Source of the DNA: Lentisphaeria bacterium
GTDB taxonomy: Bacteria > Verrucomicrobiota > Lentisphaeria > Oligosphaerales > PUNB01
Length of the DNA stretch: 6,005 nucleotides
NCBI GenBank assembly: GCA_007133055.1
Contig: SLNM01000085.1
Span: 1 to 6,005, forward strand
Reading direction: 5' to 3'
Part shown: piece after piece, positions 1-5,665 of the stretch
How the letters are laid out: every line of letters starts with the position of its first letter
Numbering within the stretch: position 1 is the first letter of the stretch
Notes under the pieces: generated by a model
What the model was told of the DNA's origin: nothing
Database searches by the model: none
The model's input: the letters and a program-made list of their open reading frames with translations, nothing else
Position numbers and translations under genes: made by a program

Positions 1-1
1 A

Positions 2-18
2 CGGTCGTCCTCGGCCGT
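2..18. repeat. 17-bp exact direct repeat, left copy
   Basis: CGGTCGTCCTCGGCCGT occurs here and again, identical, at 5472-5488. The two copies lie in the same orientation on either side of the three-gene operon, about 5.47 kb apart. The left copy is almost at the window edge, so the match might continue further left. In the right copy the block lies in the loop of a possible hairpin. Its nature (dispersed intergenic repeat or recombination scar) is unknown. Confidence 0.7.
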
Positions 19-38
19 ATAGGTGTGCGGGGTGCGTT

Positions 39-60
39 CTACGGGCGGGGACGCCCGTAG
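39..60. repeat. GC-rich perfect hairpin
   Basis: CTACGGGCG (39-47) and CGCCCGTAG (52-60) form a 9-bp perfect stem with the 4-nt loop GGGA. No T-run follows, so it is not a classic intrinsic terminator for whatever lies to the left. The right arm and what follows (GCCCGTAGGT, 53-62) also occur in the tandem array at the far right of the window, which suggests a member of the same repeat family. Confidence 0.6.
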
Positions 61-210
61 GTACAAGGAGAATGATGCAATTTGCGGTGTTTGGAATCGG
101 GGTTAAATTCCTCGGTGCAAGCGGCTCTCTTTCCTGTTTTCGTTGCTCGTGGCTTTTCACGGAATCAGGTCACCGGGAATTGCGAAATGCAGATTTCGTA
201 GGGCGTGACC

Positions 211-294
211 GTTGCGAAGCAACAGAGGCTGTCCGTAGGATAGCAGCGAAGCGGCACCGTTCCGTAGGAACAGAGGCTACACACAGTGTAGCAG
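211..294 (+). repeat. Two-unit hairpin repeat (36-nt units, 48-nt period)
   Basis: Unit A (211-246) and unit B (259-294) share one plan: a 5-bp stem with triloop, the linker AGAG, a 7-bp stem with triloop, then AG. Stem 1 is GTTGC/GCAAC in A and GTTCC/GGAAC in B. Stem 2 is GCTGTCC/GGATAGC (one G-T pair) in A and GCTACAC/GTGTAGC in B. Linkers are identical while stems change in pairs. In addition CCGTTCC (257-263) can pair with GGAACGG (304-310), giving an alternative fold around unit B. It could be part of a structured RNA or a folded repeat element; transcription is not shown. Confidence 0.55.
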
Positions 295-327
295 TGACCG
301 AAGGGAACGGCAATCCGTCTCGCCCAA

Positions 328-380
328 GCGAATCGAGCCTGGTCGACTCGGATAGTCGACCTACGTTTGGCTCGATTCGC
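328..380. repeat. Nested hairpin carrying the palindromic block shared with the right-hand array
   Basis: Outer arms GCGAATCGAGCC (328-339) and GGCTCGATTCGC (369-380) are a perfect 12-bp inverted repeat. They enclose an inner hairpin, GGTCGACT (341-348) and AGTCGACC (354-361) around the loop CGGAT. The 26 bases at 340-365 are identical to 5840-5865 and 5918-5943 in the tandem array. AATCCGTCTCG at 312-322 also recurs in the array (5884-5894), so 312-365 reads as a diverged array unit with a different middle. Confidence 0.65.
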
Positions 381-408
381 CTATTTCGCAATTCTCACGG
401 AATCAGGT

Positions 409-484
409 TACAGTAGGAGCGCCGTTTTTTTTTATCCTGAACCAACGCATTTGCAATTGCATTTGAACATGGAGCCTCGGACGA
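409..484 (+). promoter_or_regulatory. Leader of the operon: T9 tract, possible operator palindrome and ribosome binding site
   Basis: Nine T residues (425-433) follow GCCG, with no good stem directly in front, so a terminator is not supported. GCATTTGCAATTGCATTTG (447-465) contains the perfect palindrome TGCAATTGCA (452-461) and two direct GCATTTG copies 12 bp apart; a dimeric repressor could bind here, but no known consensus was recognised. GGAG at 471-474 is a plausible Shine-Dalgarno sequence 10 nt before the ATG at 485. A -10-like TATCCT (433-438) and a weak -35-like TTACAG (408-413) are 19 nt apart, so the promoter call is weak. Confidence 0.3.
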
Positions 485-1372
485 ATGGATGACAAGGCGA
501 CGGCGGCTGGTGAAGCACTCCCGGCCGAAAAGACAGTCGAGCCGGAGGATATTCTATCGATACTGGCCAATCGCGAGAATGATCGAGGCGGTTTGATTTC
601 GATCCTCGAAGAGGTGCAAAATCGTTATGGCTACCTGCCCGAGGCCGCGCTTCGCCTGGTCAGCAGGCATACCGGTCGTTCTCTGGTCGATATCTACGGT
701 GTGGCTACCTTCTATCGGGTGTTCAGCCTTCAGCCCAAGGGCGAGCACTTGGTTTGCACCTGCCTGGGCACGGCCTGCCATGTCCGTGGCGCCGCCGGGA
801 TCGTAGCGGAGCTGGAACGGTGTCTTGGCATTGAAGCGGGTCAGACTACGCCCGACCGGAAATTCACCCTGGAGACGGTAAACTGCCTTGGCGCCTGCGC
901 GCTCGGGCCGGTGGTGGTGATTGACGGGCGCTATTTTTCCAAGGTCCGAAAGGCGCAGATCAAACAGTTGATCGAGCAGGCGCGCACGGGGCTTGACCGG
1001 GATGACGACGGAAAGAATGAGAGCGTTTTCCCGGTCGAAGCACTCTGCCGCCACTGCGGTCAAAGCTTCCGGGACGAGGAGTTCCTGGTCGACGGTCTTC
1101 CCTGCCTTGCGGTCAACGGGGTCTCGGATTCGTTCAAGGGGCTGGTAAGACTGTCCTGTTTGTATGGCAGCCGCAGTGTTTCGACCGAGTTCGATATTCC
1201 GGCGGGCGAGGTGGTCGATTTCACCTGTCCTCACTGCGACGGCGAGGTTCGGAGTTCGTTTGTCTGTTCGGAGTGCGAGGCGCCGATGCTAGGATTGCAG
1301 GTCAGAGGCGGCGGGGTGCTGCATTTGTGTTCGCGCCGCGGATGCGATAGTCATATGTTGGACTTGAACTAA
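485..1372 (+). CDS. NuoE/HydC-like [2Fe-2S] subunit with C-terminal zinc-ribbon-like extension
   Basis: This 295-residue protein is the small thioredoxin-fold subunit of a NAD(H) oxidoreductase, passing electrons to or from the flavin subunit encoded next. Residues about 20-167 are the NuoE domain: helical start with the RYGYLP motif (47-52), the YGVATFY motif (71-77), then the [2Fe-2S] ligands C93-x4-C98 and C134-x3-C138 (CLGAC followed by GP). A further C91 sits beside the cluster. Typical NuoE/HydC proteins end near here. This one continues for about 115 residues with ten more cysteines, including C188-x2-C191, C248-x2-C251, C261-x2-C264 and C282-x4-C287, which look like zinc-ribbon knuckles. 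The start is firm: an in-frame stop ends at 466 and 485 is the first start codon after it, with GGAG upstream. Cytoplasmic; no signal peptide or membrane segment. The core assignment is secure; the role of the tail is unknown. Confidence 0.93.
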   Translation: MDDKATAAGEALPAEKTVEPEDILSILANRENDRGGLISILEEVQNRYGYLPEAALRLVSRHTGRSLVDIYGVATFYRVFSLQPKGEHLVCTCLGTACHVRGAAGIVAELERCLGIEAGQTTPDRKFTLETVNCLGACALGPVVVIDGRYFSKVRKAQIKQLIEQARTGLDRDDDGKNESVFPVEALCRHCGQSFRDEEFLVDGLPCLAVNGVSDSFKGLVRLSCLYGSRSVSTEFDIPAGEVVDFTCPHCDGEVRSSFVCSECEAPMLGLQVRGGGVLHLCSRRGCDSHMLDLN

Positions 1373-1383
1373 GCAGGCTAGTA

Positions 1384-1395
1384 CAAGGTTATGGG
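1384..1395 (+). promoter_or_regulatory. Ribosome binding site of the NuoF-GltD fusion gene
   Basis: AAGG at 1385-1388 lies 7 nt before the ATG at 1396, in the 23-bp gap after the first gene. A second ATG at 1391 is in another frame and reaches a stop within 12 codons, so 1396 is the start. Confidence 0.5.
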
Positions 1396-4300
1396 ATGCA
1401 AAGATTATCTTCTATCGACGACTTGAAACGTAAGCACGCAGTCTTTGACAGCGGGCTTGATCTGAATATGCCGTGCATCGTTATTCCCGCGGGCACCTGC
1501 GGGCTCGCCAGCGGCACCGGCGATTTGATTCGCACTGCCAAGCGTGAAATAATGACCCGTGGTTTGGCGCGGAAGCTCCGCCTTCGCATCACCGGCTGTC
1601 ATGGTTTCTGCCAAATGGAACCATCGGTATTGATCGAGCCCAGGCGAACTTTTTATCCCAGAGTTGACCCCGAGGGTATGAAGCGAATTGTCGAGGCAAC
1701 CGCCAATGGCCATGTAATAACCGACATGCTCAGTCTCGACCCTGATAGCGGCGAGCGCATCGAAAAACAGGACGACCTGCCCTTTTTTAGCATGCAGAGC
1801 CGTAATCTGCTGGCGTGGAGCGAAAGAGTAGATCCCATCCGCATCGGGGACTATATCGGGAACGGTGGTTATCTGGGGCTGGGAAAGGTGTTTGCAACCG
1901 ACCATTCGAGCGTAGTGATTGAGGAGGTTAAGGCTTCGGGGCTGCGCGGTCGCGGCGGCGGCGGCTTTCCCGCCGGTGTGAAATGGGAGATGCTGTCAAA
2001 GCAGCCGGGGCATCGCGGCAAGTGCTTGGTCTGCAATGCCGACGAGGGGGACCCGGGCGCCTACATGGACCGCAGCCTTTTGGAGGGCAACCCGCACAGT
2101 ATCATCGAGGGAATGCTGATCGGCGCCTACGCCACCGGGGCAACCGAGGGTATTGTTTATGTCCGGAACGAATATCCCCTTGCCATCAAGCACTTGAACA
2201 TTGCTCTGCGGCAGGCGTATGAGCTGGGGCTGCTGGGCGAGAACATACTGGGCACGGAATTTTCCTTCGACATCAAAGTGGTCAAGGGCGCCGGCGCCTT
2301 TGTCTGCGGCGAGGAAACCGCTCTGATCCGCTCGATCGAGGGAAAAATGGGGGAGCCTCGCCAGCGCCCGCCATACCCGGTGCAGAAGGGGGTCGACGGC
2401 AGGCCCACCGCCATAAACAACGTGGAAACCTGGGCCAACATCCCCTTGATTTTCAGAGATGGCGCCGAAGCGTTCGCCAGGCTTGGCACGCCCAACAACG
2501 CGGGCACCAAAATCTTCAGCCTGGTCGGTAAGATTAAGAATACCGGCCTGGTCGAAGTGCCGATGGGCACCAGCATCAAGGATATTGTCTACGACATCGG
2601 CGGCGGACCGGTTGGCAAAGCCAAAATCAAAGCGGTGCAGACCGGCGGACCGTCAGGCGGATGCATTCCGTCCGACCGCTTTGACTTGCCGGTCGACTAT
2701 GACAGCCTGGCGGCGGCCGGCTCGATCATGGGTTCCGGCGGCATGATTGTGATGGACCAAAACACCTGCATGGTCGATGTGGCAAAATACTTTATGAACT
2801 TTCTCAAGGACGAGTCGTGCGGCAAGTGTTTTTCCTGCCGCAAGGGCACACAGCGGATGCATGAGATTCTCGACGACATTTCCAGCGGCCGCGGCACCCC
2901 TGCGCATCTGCAGCTTCTCGAGGAACTGGCGGCGGTGGTCAAGGACACCACGATGTGCGGGCTGGGCCAGACCGCCGCCAACCCGGTTTTAAGTACGCTT
3001 CGCTATTTTCGCCGGGAATACCTGCGGCACGTCGAGGACAAGAGGTGCGACGCATTTGTCTGCCGTGACCTGATTGGCGCCTCCTGCCAGTCGGCCTGTC
3101 CGCTGGGCACGGAGGCCTGGCGCTATGTGGCCATGATTGCGAAGGGCGATTATGAACAGGCCTATCAGGCCATTCGCCAGGTCAATCCGCTGCCATCGGT
3201 GTGCGCCCGGGTATGCGACCGTAAATGTGAGACCCGGTGCAACCTTGCTCTCAGCGGTGGCGAGGCAATTGCCATTCGCACCCTGAAACGTTTTGTTGCA
3301 GACAATATCGACCCTTCCGTTTACCAGCCTAAAAAGACGGTTGCGAAGAACCAGAAACCCGCCCGCGTGGCGGTGGTCGGCGCCGGCCCCGCCGGCATTT
3401 CGGCCGCACACTACCTGTCGCTGCTGGGACATCGCGCAACCATTTTCGATGTAAACCAGGAGCCCGGCGGCATGCTGATCAGTTGCATTCCCGAGTATCG
3501 CTTGCCCAAGGAGGTGATGCGCAAGGAGATCAAACAACTGCTCGACGATCCGAACATAGACTTTCGCGGCGGCACCGTGCTCGGACGGGATATTACGGTT
3601 GACAGCTTGCTGGAGGATGGTTTTGAGGCGGTTTTCCTGGCCATGGGGGCGGATCAGAGTCAGCAACTCGGGCTGGCAGGGGAGGATGTTGACGGAGTGC
3701 ATTCCTCGATGAGTTTTCTCAAGCAGTACAATTTGCACGGCCGTGAGCTGGCTCGTGGCCGGGTGGGGATTGTCGGCGGCGGCAACTCCGCCGTCGACGC
3801 CGCCCGGGTTGCGATGCGTCAGCAAGAGGTTGAAAGTGTAACTCTGCTGTATCGCCGTACCAGCCAGGAAATGCCGGCCTACGCCGAAGAGGTGGACGCC
3901 GCCCTGGCCGAGGGGATCAAGCTGGAAACCCTGATCTCGCCGGTCAAGATTCGCTACATCGAGGCCGCCGAAGCCGAGGGTGTCAAGGTGGAAACATTTG
4001 TCGAGCCGGTCAAGATCGAGGCAAAGAACGGGCGTCTGGCGGATATCAGGTGCTATCGCAACAAGCTTGGCGAAGTTGACGCCAGCGGCCGGCGCAAACC
4101 GATTCCGATGCCTGAGACCGAGTTCGCGCTTGACTTGGACACCCTGATTGTGGCGATCGGGGAGCGCCCGGACAGCGATTGCCTGGCGCCGATGGGGCTG
4201 GCATTGGACCGGAGCGGGAGAATACAGGTAGACGCCAAAACCCTGTGTACCAGCCGCCAGGGTGTCTTTGCCGGCGGCGACATGGTCACGGGGCCGAACA

Positions 4301-4629
4301 CGGTGGTTGACGCCATTGCAGCGGGCAGGCAGGCGGCCGGAGCCATAAACCGATACGTCTCCGGACAGCCCCTCGAAATACCGCCGGAACCGACGTTGCC
4401 CCGAACCTACGTGGAACCATTGACCTCCGACCCCCAGGAGGCGTCGGAGGAGGCTCGAATCGAACCGCCGACGCTGGCCGCCAAAGCCAGGGTGGGGAAC
4501 TTTGCGGAAGTCGAGCTGACGATTTCGGCTGAGCAGGCCGGGCGCGAGGCCGCGAGGTGTCTTAGGTGCGACCTGGAGTTCACCCGGGACAGAGTTGAGC
4601 AGCAGGAGATTGCGGGGAAGGAAGTCTAG
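1396..4629 (+). CDS. HydB/NuoF-like NADH:FMN subunit fused to a GltD/NfnB-like FAD/NADP(H) oxidoreductase
   Basis: A 1077-residue two-part flavoprotein and the core of the complex. Residues 1-130: HydB-type thioredoxin-like domain with C35, C68 and C72 (GTCG; CHGFC). Residues about 145-545: NuoF domain with the glycine-rich FMN/NADH loop GLRGRGGGGFP (182-192), CNADEGDPGA (213-222), GAGAFVCGEETAL (298-310), an SLBB region near 370-460, and [4Fe-4S] ligands C475, C478, C481 and C521. At 545-556 it keeps the HydB-like H-x5-C-x4-C linker, but the usual double-ferredoxin tail is replaced. Residues 561-635: GltD-type cluster domain (C564, C568, C603, C607, C611, C615). Residues 658-685: FAD fold (GAGPAG). 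Residues 790-822: second nucleotide fold (GGGNSA then LLYRR, the NADP(H)-type signature of GltD). Residues 957-984: FAD motif (FAGGD). The tail has C1055-x2-C1058. About 400 residues plus 500 match the sizes of the separate families. Domain calls are firm; the reaction is inferred. Confidence 0.93.
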   Translation: MQRLSSIDDLKRKHAVFDSGLDLNMPCIVIPAGTCGLASGTGDLIRTAKREIMTRGLARKLRLRITGCHGFCQMEPSVLIEPRRTFYPRVDPEGMKRIVEATANGHVITDMLSLDPDSGERIEKQDDLPFFSMQSRNLLAWSERVDPIRIGDYIGNGGYLGLGKVFATDHSSVVIEEVKASGLRGRGGGGFPAGVKWEMLSKQPGHRGKCLVCNADEGDPGAYMDRSLLEGNPHSIIEGMLIGAYATGATEGIVYVRNEYPLAIKHLNIALRQAYELGLLGENILGTEFSFDIKVVKGAGAFVCGEETALIRSIEGKMGEPRQRPPYPVQKGVDGRPTAINNVETWANIPLIFRDGAEAFARLGTPNNAGTKIFSLVGKIKNTGLVEVPMGTSIKDIVYDIGGGPVGKAKIKAVQTGGPSGGCIPSDRFDLPVDYDSLAAAGSIMGSGGMIVMDQNTCMVDVAKYFMNFLKDESCGKCFSCRKGTQRMHEILDDISSGRGTPAHLQLLEELAAVVKDTTMCGLGQTAANPVLSTLRYFRREYLRHVEDKRCDAFVCRDLIGASCQSACPLGTEAWRYVAMIAKGDYEQAYQAIRQVNPLPSVCARVCDRKCETRCNLALSGGEAIAIRTLKRFVADNIDPSVYQPKKTVAKNQKPARVAVVGAGPAGISAAHYLSLLGHRATIFDVNQEPGGMLISCIPEYRLPKEVMRKEIKQLLDDPNIDFRGGTVLGRDITVDSLLEDGFEAVFLAMGADQSQQLGLAGEDVDGVHSSMSFLKQYNLHGRELARGRVGIVGGGNSAVDAARVAMRQQEVESVTLLYRRTSQEMPAYAEEVDAALAEGIKLETLISPVKIRYIEAAEAEGVKVETFVEPVKIEAKNGRLADIRCYRNKLGEVDASGRRKPIPMPETEFALDLDTLIVAIGERPDSDCLAPMGLALDRSGRIQVDAKTLCTSRQGVFAGGDMVTGPNTVVDAIAAGRQAAGAINRYVSGQPLEIPPEPTLPRTYVEPLTSDPQEASEEARIEPPTLAAKARVGNFAEVELTISAEQAGREAARCLRCDLEFTRDRVEQQEIAGKEV
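3901..4020 (+). repeat. Internal 22-residue (66-bp) duplication in the GltD-like domain
   Basis: Residues 838-852 (3907-3951) and 860-874 (3973-4017) are near copies: AEGIKLETLISPVKI and AEGVKVETFVEPVKI, 10 of 15 residues and 35 of 45 bases identical, offset by exactly 66 bp. Typical GltD-like proteins, as I recall them, have one such segment between the NADP fold and the conserved RxxPxPxPxTEF-like stretch. The frame is kept and the protein runs on normally, so this is an in-frame duplication that has diverged, not an assembly fault. Confidence 0.75.
4618..4622 (+). promoter_or_regulatory. Ribosome binding site that fixes the third gene's start
   Basis: AAGGA, inside the purine run 4614-4624, lies 8 nt before the ATG at 4631 and within the last codons of the preceding gene. 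It favours ATG 4631 over an in-frame TTG at 4595, which would add 12 basic residues absent from the usual ferredoxin-fold start. Confidence 0.7.
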
Positions 4630-4630
4630 C

Positions 4631-5308
4631 ATGATCAATCTCAGGATAAACGGTGTCGATGTGGCGGTTGAGAAGGGAACAACGCTGCTCGAGGCGGCCA
4701 GGTTCATGGGCTTCCCGATCGTCACTCTTTGTCACATGGAGGGGCTTTCGCCCTACGGCGCCTGCCGCCTGTGTGTGGTGGAGATTGGCCGGGCTCCGAA
4801 ATCACGGCTGGTTTCCTCCTGCACCTATCCTGCCGAGGAGGGATTGGAGGTTCGCACCGCCACCTCACGGGTGGTGCGGGCGCGCAAAATGATTTTGGAG
4901 CTGCTGCTGGCATCCTGCCCCCAGTCCAAAGTGATTCAGGACCTGGCCTCAGCCCATGGTCTTCGGCAGCAGCGGTTCAGACAGGAGCATGACGACTGCA
5001 TCCTGTGCGGTCTGTGCGTGCGCATGTGTCAGGAGCAGATGATGGCCAAGGCCATTGGGTTCCGGCACCGGGGCGAGAAACGAACCATTGGCACGCCTTT
5101 CGATGTGAAGTCCGACCAATGCCGGCTGTGCGGCGGCTGCATGTATGTGTGTCCGGCCTGTCAGCTTCGATGCACCTACAACGAGCCGGACAAAGCGGTC
5201 TGCGGCGGTTGCGCCAACCTGGCGCCGCCCTGCCTCGAGAAAGAGCAGTTCGACGATATGATGTGCTACATGGAACCTTGTGTGGCGTGCGAGGTGAAAA
5301 CCAGTTAG
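4631..5308 (+). CDS. NuoG/HydA N-terminus-like iron-sulfur subunit, short and cysteine-rich
   Basis: This 225-residue soluble protein has 21 cysteines and should act as the electron wire between the flavin core and a ferredoxin-type partner. Residues 1-75: plant-type [2Fe-2S] ferredoxin domain with C34-x10-C45-x2-C48 and C64. Residues 80-115: the place where NuoG and HydA normally carry the His-Cys3 [4Fe-4S] motif; here only C96 remains and the H-x3-C-x2-C-x5-C pattern is absent. Residues 123-174: two [4Fe-4S] ferredoxin motifs, C123-x2-C126-x2-C129-x3-C133 and C164-x2-C167-x2-C170-x3-C174 followed by P. Residues 177-220: eight extra cysteines (177, 181, 191, 194, 201, 212, 217, 220), including two CxxC pairs. 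There is no NuoG molybdopterin-type domain and no hydrogenase H-cluster domain. It starts 1 bp after the fusion gene, implying translational coupling. Family assignment is good; partner and extra cluster content are open. Confidence 0.9.
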   Translation: MINLRINGVDVAVEKGTTLLEAARFMGFPIVTLCHMEGLSPYGACRLCVVEIGRAPKSRLVSSCTYPAEEGLEVRTATSRVVRARKMILELLLASCPQSKVIQDLASAHGLRQQRFRQEHDDCILCGLCVRMCQEQMMAKAIGFRHRGEKRTIGTPFDVKSDQCRLCGGCMYVCPACQLRCTYNEPDKAVCGGCANLAPPCLEKEQFDDMMCYMEPCVACEVKTS

Positions 5309-5460
5309 TGTCGCGTCACGCTTCAAACATTACATAGGACGAAAAGGCAATGTGCGCGACAAGGCTATTGGTCGCCGCGCCGGGTAAGCGGGTCGGGTAA
5401 GGCTATTCGGGGCTGCCGCGTAAACGCGGAACTGCGGCAGTTGCATGATGCGGCGCGAGT
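5309..5460. other. Gene-free region after the operon: short repeats and GC-rich inverted repeats
   Basis: No credible coding sequence is present. TGTCGCG directly after the stop codon (5309-5315) is complementary to CGCGACA (5355-5361). AAGGCTATT occurs at 5361-5369 and 5399-5407. GTGCGCGACAA (5352-5362) recurs at 5746-5756, and the 20 bases 5381-5400 recur with two changes at 5685-5704. CTGCCGC (5413-5419) pairs with GCGGCAG (5434-5440), competing with CCGCG/CGCGG (5416-5420 and 5425-5429). No T-run follows these stems, so they are not clear terminators. Confidence 0.5.
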
Positions 5461-5471
5461 CATTGGTAATT

Positions 5472-5488
5472 CGGTCGTCCTCGGCCGT
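5472..5488. repeat. 17-bp exact direct repeat, right copy
   Basis: Identical to 2-18. Here it sits between GCGAGT (5455-5460) and ACTCGC (5492-5497), and between CATTGG (5461-5466) and CCAATG (5497-5502), so it lies in the loop of one of two competing small hairpins. Confidence 0.7.
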
Positions 5489-5495
5489 GTCACTC

Positions 5496-5520
5496 GCCAA
5501 TGTTACAGATGGCATTTTTT
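5496..5520 (+). terminator. Weak candidate intrinsic terminator
   Basis: GCCA (5496-5499) can pair with TGGC (5510-5513), followed by ATTTTTT (5514-5520). The stem is only 4 bp with a 10-nt loop and lies nearly 190 bp after the last stop codon, so this is a poor terminator. It is recorded because it is the only T-run after a stem downstream of the operon. Confidence 0.2.
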
Positions 5521-5523
5521 CAA

Positions 5524-5550
5524 CCGCGAATCACGCGAATCTACGCGAAT
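5524..5550. repeat. Triple CGCGAAT repeat
   Basis: CGCGAAT occurs at 5525-5531, 5534-5540 and 5544-5550, spaced 9 and 10 bp. Sequences of this kind are familiar to me as dispersed intergenic repeats in many unrelated bacteria; this is recollection, not a search. No coding frame is credible here. Confidence 0.6.
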
Positions 5551-5665
5551 AGGGCACAAAGCGGTAAGTGTCATAGCCCCAAAGGGGCGGCATCATCGTA
5601 GCCCAGGGTTAAGCGCAGCGCAACCCTGGGTGGAAATCAGAGAAAATTGTGCCCTGAAGGGGCAC
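5551..5665. repeat. Multi-hairpin intergenic repeat element
   Basis: An outer 9-bp stem AGGGCACAA (5551-5559) with TTGTGCCCT (5647-5655) encloses two hairpins: GCCCC-AAA-GGGGC (5576-5588) and CCCAGGGTT (5602-5610) with AACCCTGGG (5622-5630). The right outer arm can instead pair locally, GTGCCC (5649-5654) with GGGCAC (5660-5665), so two folds compete. I recognise the general CCCAGGGTT/AACCCTGGG and CCCTGAAGGGG type as a dispersed intergenic element; its function is unknown. Confidence 0.6.

Larger units (their letters stand above)
157..408. repeat. MITE-like or structured element with flanking direct repeats and inner inverted repeats
   Basis: A 14-bp direct repeat TCACGGAATCAGGT occurs at 157-170 and 395-408. 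Just inside lies a perfect 12-bp inverted repeat: GAATTGCGAAAT at 177-188 and ATTTCGCAATTC at 383-394. The right inverted arm abuts its direct repeat exactly; the left is separated by 6 nt (caccgg). The 218-bp interior is full of small hairpins and has no credible gene. The layout resembles a small non-autonomous mobile element or a large RNA/DNA fold closed by a 12-bp stem. No family could be named. The 6-nt asymmetry argues against a simple target duplication. Confidence 0.5.

Noticed and set aside
72..416. 114-residue open frame on the plus strand with AAGGAG just upstream
   Set aside because: It reads straight through the hairpin and repeat blocks at 157-394, shows no recognisable family or domain, and the paired stem changes there fit structured non-coding DNA better. 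The AAGGAG is only 4 nt from the second ATG (75).
425..433. Intrinsic terminator at the T9 tract
   Set aside because: Only a 4-bp pairing with a long loop (397-400 with 422-425) can be drawn in front of it; not a convincing terminator stem.
409..484. FNR, Rex or sigma-54 site
   Set aside because: I looked for TTGAT-N4-ATCAA, TTGTGA-type Rex symmetry and a GG-N10-GC promoter; none fits without forcing.
469..492. Short leader peptide from ATG 469 (7 codons) overlapping the first gene's start
   Set aside because: No ribosome binding site and no attenuator-like residue pattern; its ATG overlaps the GGAG assigned to the real gene.
554..1234. 226-residue antisense open frame opposite the NuoE-like gene
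   Set aside because: The plus-strand frame holds the conserved [2Fe-2S] motifs; the antisense translation has none.
4595..4630. TTG at 4595 as the start of the third gene
   Set aside because: ATG 4631 has a strong AAGGA at 8-nt spacing and gives the normal ferredoxin-domain start; the extra 12 residues are basic and unlike the family.
2989..4725. 578-residue antisense open frame opposite the fusion gene
   Set aside because: It lies fully opposite strongly conserved flavoprotein motifs; its translation shows no family signature and is what codon bias in a GC-rich gene produces on the other strand.
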